Assembly: GCA_021817025.1 (NCBI GenBank)
Contig: JAKAWF010000129.1
Coordinates: forward strand, 1-8,671
From: a bacterium
Lineage (GTDB): Bacteria > Chloroflexota > Dormibacteria > UBA8260 > Bog-877
Length of the DNA: 8,671 bases
Direction of reading: 5' to 3'
Positions 1 to 6,244 of the stretch are shown one piece after another. The stretch's first letter is position 1. Each line of letters opens with the position of its first letter. Both the position numbers and the translations under genes were made by a program. Below the pieces are notes generated by a model. It saw nothing but the letters and a program-made list of their open reading frames with translations, did not search any database and was not told the DNA's origin.

Positions 1-193
1 CCGGGCCGTCCCCAGCCGGCACAGGCGGTGGTCCAGACGCCCCGGGCACCTGGAGAGCGGATGCCAGACCACTGCCTCGGCGGTGTGCGTTCCCCGGTGA
101 GGCCAGAACCGAACCCGGCAACGGGAGAGGAACCCCGAGCAGGGGTGTCACCAGCGGTGGCTTGACTCAAGGTCACTCAATGGCAACGGCCTC
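1..193 (+). other. Non-coding leader with several strong hairpins, class unknown
   Basis: No reading frame here looks like a gene. Frame 1 is open to a TGA at 163-165 and frame 3 to a TGA at 195-197, but both give Pro/Gly/Arg-rich peptides with no recognisable domain. Visible structure: 23-33 pairs with 67-77 (11 bp, one G-T wobble). A competing stem pairs 70-75 with 80-85 around CTCG, and 74-78 can instead pair with 99-103. CCCG-GCAA-CGGG at 114-125 has a GNRA loop, ACCCC/GGGGT pairs at 132-146, and CACC/GGTG at 149-159. ACTCAA is repeated 10 bp apart at 165-170 and 175-180. I could not match it to a known riboswitch, SRP, RNase P or tmRNA core. It could be a structured 5' leader of the operon, a small RNA, or chance pairing in GC-rich DNA. 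Confidence 0.3.
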
Positions 194-1072
194 ATGACCA
201 AGCGGCGCCCGCTGCGAATGGCTCTGGTCCAGCATGCTCCCAGGCTCGGAGACCTGGTCCCCAACCTGGAGTGGAGCTGCGACGTGCTGGCGGCCGAGGT
301 GGCCAGGGGAGAGGACCTGGTCGTCTTCCCCGAGCTCAGCCTCTGCGGCTACTTCCTGAAGGACCTGGTGCCCGAGATCGCGATCCGGCTGGACGGGCCC
401 GAGATGGCGCGTCTGCTGGCCGCCGCCGGGAGCGGGAGCGCCGTGGTCGGGGCGGTGGTGGAGTCGCCCGTACATCGCTTCTACAACGCCGCGATCCTGA
501 TCTCCGGGGGCCGGATCCGGCACGTCCATCGCAAGGTCTACCTCCCCACCTACGGCATGTTCGACGAGCAGCGCTATCTCGCCGCCGGCAGCCGCTTCGA
601 GGCGGTGGATCTCCAGCTCGCGGATGGGGCAAGCTGGCGGCTCGGCGTCCTGATCTGCGAGGACCTCTGGCATCCGAGCTCGGCGTACCTGCTCAGCCGG
701 GCCGGGGCGGACCTCATCATCTGCCCCTCGGCAAGCCCTGGCCGGGGTGTCGCCGGAGATCAGCCCGAGCTGGGTACGGCCGCGCTGTGGGGGGCGATGA
801 CCAGGACCTACGCGACCCTCTTCACCACCTTCCTCGCCTACTGCAACCGGGTCGGATTCGAGGACGGGCACTGCTTCTGGGGAGGCAGCCGGGTGCTGGG
901 CCCGGACGGAGGCATGCTGGGCGGCGGGCCGGCTGACGACCAGCCGACGGTGCTCAGGGCGGAGCTGGACCGGGGCCTGCTGCGGCGGGTGCGGATCGCC
1001 TACCCGCTGCTCCGGGATGAGCGCGAGGACGTGTTGTGGCGGCAGTTGAAAGTGGATCAGGGCGATGTCTGA
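194..1072 (+). CDS. Nitrilase-fold amidohydrolase, probable glutaminase subunit of NAD+ synthetase
   Basis: A 292-residue carbon-nitrogen hydrolase. The three catalytic residues are readable: Glu47 in the FPELSLCGY block, Lys114 in HRKVYLPTYGMFDE, and Cys155 in GVLICEDLWHP. The Tyr-Leu-Pro-Thr-Tyr-Gly-x-Phe-Asp-Glu stretch resembles the N-terminal glutaminase domain of fused glutamine-dependent NAD+ synthetases. The gene overlaps the synthetase gene by 8 bp. The inferred role is hydrolysis of glutamine to release ammonia for deamido-NAD+ amidation by the neighbour, in the cytoplasm. The ATG at 194 is the furthest upstream sensible start, but it has no clear ribosome site or -10 box; an ATG at 218 (residue 9) is possible. 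It could instead be a stand-alone omega-amidase or other amidase, but the gene pairing makes the glutaminase reading the best. Confidence 0.85.
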   Translation: MTKRRPLRMALVQHAPRLGDLVPNLEWSCDVLAAEVARGEDLVVFPELSLCGYFLKDLVPEIAIRLDGPEMARLLAAAGSGSAVVGAVVESPVHRFYNAAILISGGRIRHVHRKVYLPTYGMFDEQRYLAAGSRFEAVDLQLADGASWRLGVLICEDLWHPSSAYLLSRAGADLIICPSASPGRGVAGDQPELGTAALWGAMTRTYATLFTTFLAYCNRVGFEDGHCFWGGSRVLGPDGGMLGGGPADDQPTVLRAELDRGLLRRVRIAYPLLRDEREDVLWRQLKVDQGDV

Positions 1073-1886
1073 GCTTCGGATCAACCCTGAACTCTGCGCC
1101 CACATCCTGGCCGGGTTCATCGCTGACGAGGTGCTCAAGGTGGGGGCCGAAGGGGTGGTGGTGGGGGTGTCGGGTGGGATCGACTCCGCCCTCTCCTTCG
1201 CGCTGGCGGTGGAGGCCTTGGGGAGATCCGCCACCCTGGGAGTCACCATGCCCTACCGGCTGAGCTCGGCTGACAGTCTGGCCGACGCCCAACTGCTGGC
1301 GGCCCACCTCGGGGTCGAGTTGGTGGTGGTGGACATCAGCCCCCAGGTGGACGCCTACTTCGCCAGCCGGCCCACCGAGGACCGTAACCGACGCGGCAAC
1401 AAGATGGCGCGGGAGCGGATGTCGGTGCTCTATGACATCTCCCAGGAGCGTTCGGCGCTGGTTCTGGGGACCTCCAACAAGTCCGAGCTCCTGCTCGGGT
1501 ACGGCACCCTCTACGGCGACATGGCCCACGCCCTCAACCCGCTGGGGGATCTCTACAAGACCCAGGTGTACCAGCTGGCCGAGCACATGGGACTGCCCTC
1601 CAGCCTGATCCGCAAGCCGCCGTCGGCCGACCTCTTCGAGGGTCAGCTGGACGAGCAGGATCTGGGGTTCAGCTACGCCGAGGCCGACCAGATCCTCTTC
1701 CACCTGGTCGACCATCGCCGCCAGGAGGAGGAGGTGGTCGATCTGGGCTTCTCGGCGGAGCTGGTGCGGGCGGTGCGCGAGAGGGTGCGCCGCAATCAGT
1801 TCAAACGGCGGCCGCCCCTGATCGCCAAGCTCTCAGACCGGACCATTGACCTCGACTTCCGCTACCCGCGCGACTGGGGTCACTGA
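1065..1886 (+). CDS. nadE: NAD+ synthetase (synthetase domain only)
   Basis: A 273-residue protein of normal length for stand-alone NadE. It converts deamido-NAD+ to NAD+ with ATP and ammonia, the last step of NAD+ synthesis, as a cytoplasmic homodimer. The ATP pyrophosphatase loop SGGIDS lies at residues 36-41. Further family blocks are GTSNKSE at 135-141, the NPLGDLYKTQV block near 158-168, RKPPSADL at 183-190, and a C-terminal KRRPPLIAKLSDRTID-type tail ending in FRYPRDW. The start ATG at 1065 lies inside the end of the glutaminase gene (stop 1070-1072), so the two are probably translationally coupled. The protein has no glutaminase domain of its own. It may use ammonia directly or receive it from the upstream protein; the sequence alone cannot decide. 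Confidence 0.95.
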   Translation: MSELRINPELCAHILAGFIADEVLKVGAEGVVVGVSGGIDSALSFALAVEALGRSATLGVTMPYRLSSADSLADAQLLAAHLGVELVVVDISPQVDAYFASRPTEDRNRRGNKMARERMSVLYDISQERSALVLGTSNKSELLLGYGTLYGDMAHALNPLGDLYKTQVYQLAEHMGLPSSLIRKPPSADLFEGQLDEQDLGFSYAEADQILFHLVDHRRQEEEVVDLGFSAELVRAVRERVRRNQFKRRPPLIAKLSDRTIDLDFRYPRDWGH

Positions 1887-1893
1887 ACAGCCG

Positions 1894-2577
1894 ATGGGGG
1901 TGCTGCAGGTGGTGGCGACTCCGATCGGCAACCTCGGAGACCTCTCGCCCCGGGCGGCCGACATCCTGAGGCGGGTGCCGGTGGTGGTGGCCGAGGACAC
2001 CCGCCACACCGGCATCCTGCTGCGCTCGGTGGGCGCCCGCCCCCGGCTGATCTCGCTGCCGGGAGACCGGGAGGAGCAGCGGGTGGGGCAGGTCCTGGAG
2101 GCGCTCGCCCAGGGCGAGGTGGCGCTGGTGTCGGACGCCGGGATGCCCGCCGTCAGCGATCCCGGACGGGAGGTGGTGGCGGCGGCGCGGGCAGCCGGCC
2201 ACACCGTGCTGGCCGTGCCCGGTCCGTCGGCGGTGGTGGCGGCGGTGGCGGCCAGCGGGCTCAGGGCGGATCGCTTCACCTTCCTCGGCTTCCTGCCCCG
2301 GACCAGGGCCCGGATGCTGCGCCTGCTGGCCGTCACCCCCGAGTTCGCGCTGGTCTTCTACGAGTCTCCACACCGACTGGCGGCGACCCTGCGGGCGGCG
2401 GCGGCGGTGGTGGGAGCCCGGCGGGTGGCGGTGGCTCGGGAGATCTCCAAGCTGCACGAGAGCTGGTACCTGGGCACAGCCGCCGAGCTCGGCGCCTACT
2501 TCGAGACGGAGCCCCCCAAGGGGGAGTGCACGGTGGTGGTGGAGGCGGGCCCCAAACCTCAGCGTCCCCGTGGCTGA
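1894..2577 (+). CDS. rsmI: 16S rRNA (cytidine1402-2'-O)-methyltransferase, short form
   Basis: RsmI uses S-adenosylmethionine to 2'-O-methylate C1402 in the decoding centre of 16S rRNA. Family blocks, numbered from the ATG at 1894, are ATPIGNLGDLS at 8-18, EDTRHTG at 34-40, LVSDAGMPAVSDPG at 78-91, VPGPSAVVAAVAASGL near 108-123, FLGFLPR at 130-136 and REISKLHE at 182-189. ATG 1894 is 7 bp after the nadE stop and begins directly before the conserved N-terminus; an upstream TTG at 1846 would add a non-conserved 16-residue tail inside nadE. At 227 residues it is about 50-60 shorter than Escherichia coli RsmI and ends right after the methyltransferase core, so the small C-terminal helical domain is missing. 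The stop overlaps the next gene by 8 bp. Confidence 0.93.
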   Translation: MGVLQVVATPIGNLGDLSPRAADILRRVPVVVAEDTRHTGILLRSVGARPRLISLPGDREEQRVGQVLEALAQGEVALVSDAGMPAVSDPGREVVAAARAAGHTVLAVPGPSAVVAAVAASGLRADRFTFLGFLPRTRARMLRLLAVTPEFALVFYESPHRLAATLRAAAAVVGARRVAVAREISKLHESWYLGTAAELGAYFETEPPKGECTVVVEAGPKPQRPRG

Positions 2578-3364
2578 GCCGGTCCTGGTGGACGCCCACT
2601 GCCACCTGGACGAGATGGCGCGGCGAGGGCTGGCGGTGGAGGAGGCCCTGGCGCAGGCCCACCTGGTCGGCGTTCACCAGGTGGTCACCAGCGGAGATGG
2701 GCTCGAGGACAGCCGGCAGGCGGCCGACCTGGCCACGCGCCACCCCGAGGTCTACTTCACGGTCGGTTGGCATCCGGTCAACCAGTGCCCGCCCAGCGAC
2801 GGCGAGGTGGAGGAGCTCCGGGGCCTGCTGAGCCATCCCAAGGCGGTGGCGGTGGGTGAGATCGGGCTCGACTACAAGCTCCGCCAGGGGTACCCGGCGA
2901 CGCCGCCGGCGCTGCAGCGGGAGATGTTCGCCATGATGCTGGCCCTGGCGGCTGAGCTGGGCAAGCCGGTGGTGATCCACCAGCGTCAGGCCCACTCGGA
3001 CCTGCTCGAGGTGCTGGACCGCTCGCCCGCGGTCGCCGGGATGCTGCACTGCTTCAGCGGCGACGCCGACTTCGCCCAGCAGGCGTGCCAGCGGGGCCTG
3101 CTGGTCTCCTTCGCCGGCAACCTCACCTTCAAGTCCGCGCGCGATCTCCAGCGGGCGGCGCTGGCGACCCCTGCCGCCCGCCTGCTGGTGGAGACCGACG
3201 CCCCCTTCCTGGCCCCGAGCCCCCACCGCGGAGAGCTCTGCCACCCGGCCCTGGTGAGGGCCACCGCCAGCTGGCTGGCGGGGCTGCGGGGCGAGTGCCT
3301 GGAGTCCCTGGCCGGGTCCACGACCGCCAATGCGCGGGCGTTCTTCCAGCTGCCGGCCTGTTGA
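2570..3364 (+). CDS. tatD: TatD-family metal-dependent hydrolase (putative DNase)
   Basis: A 264-residue TIM-barrel metallohydrolase of the TatD/YcfH family. Metal ligands expected for the family are all visible: His10 and His12 in DAHCHLD, Glu97 in VGEIGLDY, His137 in VVIHQRQA, His160 in MLHCFSG, and Asp210 in ETDAPFLAP. Family members have 3'-5' DNase activity, and some act in DNA repair or on D-aminoacyl substrates; the true substrate here is not known. The start is GTG at 2570, overlapping the rsmI stop by 8 bp. The usual RGKRNEP-type segment after the aspartate reads RGELCHP here, a mild departure. TatD next to rsmA is a common bacterial arrangement, which supports both calls. Confidence 0.92.
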   Translation: MAEPVLVDAHCHLDEMARRGLAVEEALAQAHLVGVHQVVTSGDGLEDSRQAADLATRHPEVYFTVGWHPVNQCPPSDGEVEELRGLLSHPKAVAVGEIGLDYKLRQGYPATPPALQREMFAMMLALAAELGKPVVIHQRQAHSDLLEVLDRSPAVAGMLHCFSGDADFAQQACQRGLLVSFAGNLTFKSARDLQRAALATPAARLLVETDAPFLAPSPHRGELCHPALVRATASWLAGLRGECLESLAGSTTANARAFFQLPAC

Positions 3365-3416
3365 GCGGACGGTTGCCCACTGTCGTCGCCGCGGTGCCCT
3401 CGGCCAGGACTTGGCG

Positions 3417-4268
3417 GTGACCACCCCTGACCTGAGCCGCAAGGAGACAGTGCGCGCGGTGGCGCGACGGTTTCGGGTCAGCCCCCAGCACGGGCTGGGC
3501 CAGAACTTCCTGGTCGATCGCGAGGTCAGGGACGCCATCGTGGCCTCCTTGCCGGCCTCCCCGGGTCAGCTGGTGGAGATCGGGTGCGGGCTGGGCTCGC
3601 TCAGCCAGGGGCTCCTGGAAGCGGGCCATCCACTGCTGGGGATCGAGATCGACCCCGCCTGTGTGGCCGCGCTGGGGCTGCTGCGGGCCCAGTTCCCGGA
3701 GTTCAAGGTGGTCCTGGGCGACGCCCTGCGGCTGGACCCCGCGCAGCTGGCGGTGACTGCGCCCTACACCGTGGTGGGCAACCTGCCCTATCAGATCACG
3801 GGGGCGATCCTGCCCGGCCTGATGGCCTGGAGGCCGCCGCCTCTCAGCTGCCTCCTGCTGGTGCAGCGGGAGGTGGCGCGGCGCTTGGCGGCACCCGCCG
3901 GAGACTGGTCGTTGGCCGCGCTCGCACTTCGGCTGGCGGCGGACGTGGAGCTCCAGTTCGACATCCCTCCGGACCGCTTCTGGCCGTCTCCCAAGGTGCA
4001 CAGCTCGCTGCTGAGGATCACCCCCAAGGTGAGTTCGGCTGAGGTCCGGAGCGCCCAGCTGCTGCGGCTGGCCCGGCCGATCTTCCAGCAACGGCGCAAG
4101 CAGCTCCACCATGGGCTCGCCAACGCTCTCGGGGTGGCTCCCGCCGAGGCCGCCGACCGGCTGCGAGCAGCCGGCATCGATCCCCAGCGGCGGCCCGGGA
4201 CACTGGATGAGGGAGAGTGGCTCCGGCTGCTGGCTGGTCTGGGGCCGGGAGACGAGGAGTCGGGATGA
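3417..4268 (+). CDS. rsmA: 16S rRNA (adenine1518/1519-N6)-dimethyltransferase
   Basis: RsmA (KsgA) dimethylates two adjacent adenines in the 3' hairpin of 16S rRNA, a late small-subunit maturation step and the basis of kasugamycin sensitivity. From the GTG at 3417 the protein has 283 residues, normal for the family. Landmarks: HGLGQNFLVD at 25-34, SAM motif I EIGCGLGSLS at 54-63, GIEID at 75-79, catalytic NLPY at 122-125, FWPSPKVHSS at 188-197, and the C-terminal IFQQRRKQLHHGL block. The GTG is preceded by AGGA at 3406-3409 with 7 nt spacing, and the conserved part starts soon after. An in-frame upstream start at 3330 would overlap tatD and add an unconserved Arg-rich tail. ispE, which often follows rsmA in Actinomycetota, is not next. 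Confidence 0.95.
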   Translation: MTTPDLSRKETVRAVARRFRVSPQHGLGQNFLVDREVRDAIVASLPASPGQLVEIGCGLGSLSQGLLEAGHPLLGIEIDPACVAALGLLRAQFPEFKVVLGDALRLDPAQLAVTAPYTVVGNLPYQITGAILPGLMAWRPPPLSCLLLVQREVARRLAAPAGDWSLAALALRLAADVELQFDIPPDRFWPSPKVHSSLLRITPKVSSAEVRSAQLLRLARPIFQQRRKQLHHGLANALGVAPAEAADRLRAAGIDPQRRPGTLDEGEWLRLLAGLGPGDEESG

Positions 4269-4274
4269 TATATT
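4269..4274 (+). promoter_or_regulatory. Probable -10 box of a leaderless promoter for the MFS gene
   Basis: TATATT stands out as an A/T island in very GC-rich DNA right after the rsmA stop. It is followed by exactly 7 nt (CGCCCTC) and then the ATG at 4282, the distance expected if transcription starts on the A of the start codon. The short spacer has no Shine-Dalgarno sequence. No good -35 hexamer is seen about 17 bp upstream, which is common for TANNNT promoters in high-GC Gram-positive bacteria. The transporter could therefore be transcribed separately from the upstream operon. Confidence 0.55.
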
Positions 4275-4281
4275 CGCCCTC

Positions 4282-5631
4282 ATGACGGCCGTGGGCCAGC
4301 GGGTCGGTGAGACTCAGCAGCCTCCCAACCCAGGCCCGGTCGGTTTCCGCGAGACCCTCAAGAACCGCGACTTCCGGCTGCTCTGGGGCGCCCAGGTGGC
4401 GGCCCAGCTGGGTGACAAGTTCTTCGCCTTCTCGCTCCTGCTGTCGATCTACTCCCTGACCCACCTCTACTTGAGCGACGCCGCGCTGCTGCTGGCCTAC
4501 ACCATCCCCGCCGTCTTCCTCTCGGTGCCGGCCGGCATCTTCGCGGACCGCTATGACAAGAAGACCCTGATGATCTGGACCAACCTCAGCCGCGGCATCA
4601 TGGTCTTGGGGGTGCCCGCCCTGGAGTTGACCGGGGTGGCCCAGCACCAGGTGATCCCCCTGTATGTGATCACCCTGGTCTTCGCGGGGGTGGGGCAGCT
4701 CTTCGCGCCCGCGGAGGCGGCCAGCATCCCCAGTCTGGTCGAACGCAGCCAGATCTCGGCCGCGACGTCGCTGTTCACGGTCACCATCGTGGTCACCATC
4801 GTGCTCTCGGTCCCGCTGGCGTCGATCGCGCAGCGGGTGCTCGGGCTGGAGGGCCCGTATTACTTCGGCGCGGCCCTCTTCATGGTCGCCTCCGGCGCGA
4901 TCTGGCTCATTCGCACCAAGCTGGCCGTCGCGCCCCGAGTGCCGGAGCAGGGGAAGGAGCACAAGGCGGGCGCCGTCAGGGAGGTCAAGGAGGTGCTGCT
5001 GGTGATCAGGAGGAGTCCGGTCCTGCCCTTCGCCTTCGCCATGCTGACCTTGGCGCTGGTGATCGTCTTCACGATCTTTGCGCTCTCCGCCGGCTACATG
5101 CAGCACGTGCTGCTGCGGCGGCCCCAGGACAGCTACATCCTGCTGCTCCCGGCGACGGTGGGGATGGTGGCGGCCGGAACCGTGGTGAGCCGGCGCGCCT
5201 CGGCCGGCCACGGCGAGCGGACCGTAGTGCGGGGGCTCGCCCTGGCCGGGCTGGCGCTGCTGGTGCTGGGGGTCCTGCCGCCAATTCTGGACAGGCTCCG
5301 CCTGGTGGGCGGCCTGGTGCCGTTGGCGGTGGGGCTGGCGGTGCTCTTCGGAATCGGCCTGGGGGCGGTCTTGATCCCCAGTCTGGTGCTGATCCAGGAG
5401 GCGACCGAGGACGCCACCCGGGGCCGGATCTTTGGGGGCGCCTTCCTGGCCATCAACCTGGCGATCGCACTGCCCCTGCTGGCCGCGGGTGCGGTCGCCG
5501 ACGTGGTCGGCGCCAGCGACGTGATCGCCTTCCTCGGACTCTGCCTGGTGGTGATCGGGATCTGGGCCGGGGTCAGAGGTTGGGGCGCGGGACCCGGTCG
5601 CAAAACGCCCACGACGGTGACGGCCGCGTAG
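4282..5631 (+). CDS. Major facilitator superfamily transporter, efflux type
   Basis: A 449-residue integral membrane protein with about twelve hydrophobic segments in two halves joined by a charged cytoplasmic loop (roughly residues 210-245). The opening NRDFRLLWGAQVAAQLGD (about 28-45) is typical of the MFS_3/EntS and macrolide-efflux-like branch. MFS motif A reads GIFADRYDKK at 85-94 between helices 2 and 3, and a weaker copy, ATRGRIFG, lies near 378-385 in the second half. It probably exports a small molecule by proton antiport; no substrate can be read from the sequence. ATG 4282 is chosen because it follows a -10 box by 7 nt and gives a short soluble N-terminus; the frame is open upstream into rsmA. 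The gene starts 13 bp after rsmA. Confidence 0.88.
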   Translation: MTAVGQRVGETQQPPNPGPVGFRETLKNRDFRLLWGAQVAAQLGDKFFAFSLLLSIYSLTHLYLSDAALLLAYTIPAVFLSVPAGIFADRYDKKTLMIWTNLSRGIMVLGVPALELTGVAQHQVIPLYVITLVFAGVGQLFAPAEAASIPSLVERSQISAATSLFTVTIVVTIVLSVPLASIAQRVLGLEGPYYFGAALFMVASGAIWLIRTKLAVAPRVPEQGKEHKAGAVREVKEVLLVIRRSPVLPFAFAMLTLALVIVFTIFALSAGYMQHVLLRRPQDSYILLLPATVGMVAAGTVVSRRASAGHGERTVVRGLALAGLALLVLGVLPPILDRLRLVGGLVPLAVGLAVLFGIGLGAVLIPSLVLIQEATEDATRGRIFGGAFLAINLAIALPLLAAGAVADVVGASDVIAFLGLCLVVIGIWAGVRGWGAGPGRKTPTTVTAA

Positions 5632-5693
5632 CGGCTTGTCGAAGCTTGTTGCCGAGAGGATCCCCCCAGCGGCTGCGGGACTTGAATTGAGGC

Positions 5694-5876
5694 ATGCGCG
5701 CTGTGGTCACCTGCGAGGGGTGCGGATTCCGCCAGGAGGTGGCCCGGGACATCCCCGAGCCCACCAGCTTCCACGTCATCTGCCACCGCTGCGAGCAGAG
5801 CCTGATGGTGAGTGTCACCCAGGCTGACATTCGCACCGCCCAGGCGATGCTTCGACCGCGCACTCCGATCAGCTGA
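5694..5876 (+). CDS. Small CxxC/CxxC zinc-ribbon protein
   Basis: A 60-residue protein with two Cys pairs, Cys7-x2-Cys10 (TCEGC) and Cys30-x2-Cys33 (CHRC), spaced like a zinc ribbon, followed by a short helical tail. The family is not recognised; such proteins may bind nucleic acid or another protein. ATG 5694 is preceded by TTGAAT (5682-5687) and 6 nt, compatible with a leaderless start. GAGG at 5689-5692 is too close to serve this ATG, though it could serve a GTG at 5703 (codon 4). The gene lies 62 bp after the transporter and converges on the minus-strand zinc-finger gene with 9 bp between stops. High third-position GC and the ordered Cys pairs support a real gene. Confidence 0.7.
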   Translation: MRAVVTCEGCGFRQEVARDIPEPTSFHVICHRCEQSLMVSVTQADIRTAQAMLRPRTPIS

Positions 5877-5885
5877 CCGCTCCCC

Positions 5886-6173
5886 TCAGACCGCCCAGCG
5901 ACGGAGCCCTTGGGGCACCTCCTCCCGGCCGGTGGCGATGCTCGCGATCTGCTGCTCTTCGCTCTCAAAGTCCAGCTGGAGCTGGCGCGCCAGAGGCAGC
6001 ACCCTGCCCGAGCGGGCGCGCTCGCGCAGCCGGGCCCGGCGGTCGGGATCCTGGGCGGAGCAGCGCACGCTGCAGTACTTCGCGGTGTGCTTCTTGACCA
6101 GGTTGGGACAGCCCACCCGGGCGCACACGCGTCGCGCTACGGAAGACCCTGGAGAGCGTGCCACGAGGGCCAT
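5886..6173 (-). CDS. Small Cys4 zinc-finger protein, function unknown
   Basis: A 95-residue basic protein. The N-terminal part has a likely zinc site, Cys17-x4-Cys22-x11-Cys34-x3-Cys38, within CARVGCPNLVKKHTAKYCS. An Arg-rich helical stretch follows (about 42-60), then an acidic and mixed C-terminus. The KYCSxxC pattern resembles small treble-clef-like fingers that recognise nucleic acid, but I cannot name the family. Start choice is open. ATG 6173 has a good Shine-Dalgarno (GGGAGGG, 7 nt upstream). However, a TTGACA/TAATAT promoter overlaps it and would place transcription start at about 6164-6165, where GTG is codon 4; that would be a leaderless start. The frame also extends upstream to a GTG at 6218, less likely. 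Confidence 0.72.
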   Translation of the reverse strand: MALVARSPGSSVARRVCARVGCPNLVKKHTAKYCSVRCSAQDPDRRARLRERARSGRVLPLARQLQLDFESEEQQIASIATGREEVPQGLRRWAV

Positions 6174-6202
6174 ATTAGAGCCCTCCCAAGGGCCGCTGTC
6201 AA
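6172..6202 (-). promoter_or_regulatory. Minus-strand promoter for the Cys4 zinc-finger gene
   Basis: On the minus strand, a perfect -35 hexamer TTGACA (6202-6197) and a -10-like TAATAT (6177-6172) are separated by 19 bp; an alternative -10, TCTAAT (6179-6174), gives 17 bp. Downstream of TAATAT come 7 nt (GGCCCTC) and then GTG at 6164-6162. This nearly copies the transporter start arrangement (TATATT, CGCCCTC, ATG). The region is visibly A/T-richer than its surroundings. Confidence 0.55.
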
Positions 6203-6244
6203 TAGCAAGACGAGCCACAAAACAGGGAGCTCTTGCACTCGGGG

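Noticed and set aside
110..126. CCCGGCAAC string resembling the conserved core of SAM-I/SAM-IV riboswitches
   Set aside because: The other required blocks (GAGGGA on the 5' side and GGTGCnAAnTCC on the 3' side) are absent. The string simply forms a CCCG-GCAA-CGGG hairpin.
1..197. Open frames 1 and 3 across the left edge as the end of an upstream gene; frame 3 even stops with an ATGA overlap at 194
   Set aside because: Both translate to Pro/Gly/Arg-rich sequence with rare AGA codons or falling third-position GC and no domain; evidence is too weak to call a gene.
173..1249. 358-residue minus-strand reading frame opposite the nitrilase and nadE genes
   Set aside because: Shadow of strongly coding plus-strand genes in GC-rich DNA; no domain and Pro/Arg/Gly-rich composition.
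2526..3538. Overlapping alternative frames within rsmI, tatD and rsmA on both strands
   Set aside because: The conserved motifs of the three named enzymes fix the true frames; the others have none.
4018..5211. 397-residue minus-strand frame opposite the transporter
   Set aside because: His/Gln/Gly/Arg-rich low-complexity translation, the mirror of hydrophobic codons on the other strand.
5634..5645. GCTT-GTCG-AAGC hairpin after the transporter as a terminator
   Set aside because: Only four base pairs and no T-run follows.
5869..5876. TCAGCTGA palindrome at the end of the plus-strand zinc-ribbon gene
   Set aside because: Eight bases spanning a stop codon; too short to be called a terminator or operator.
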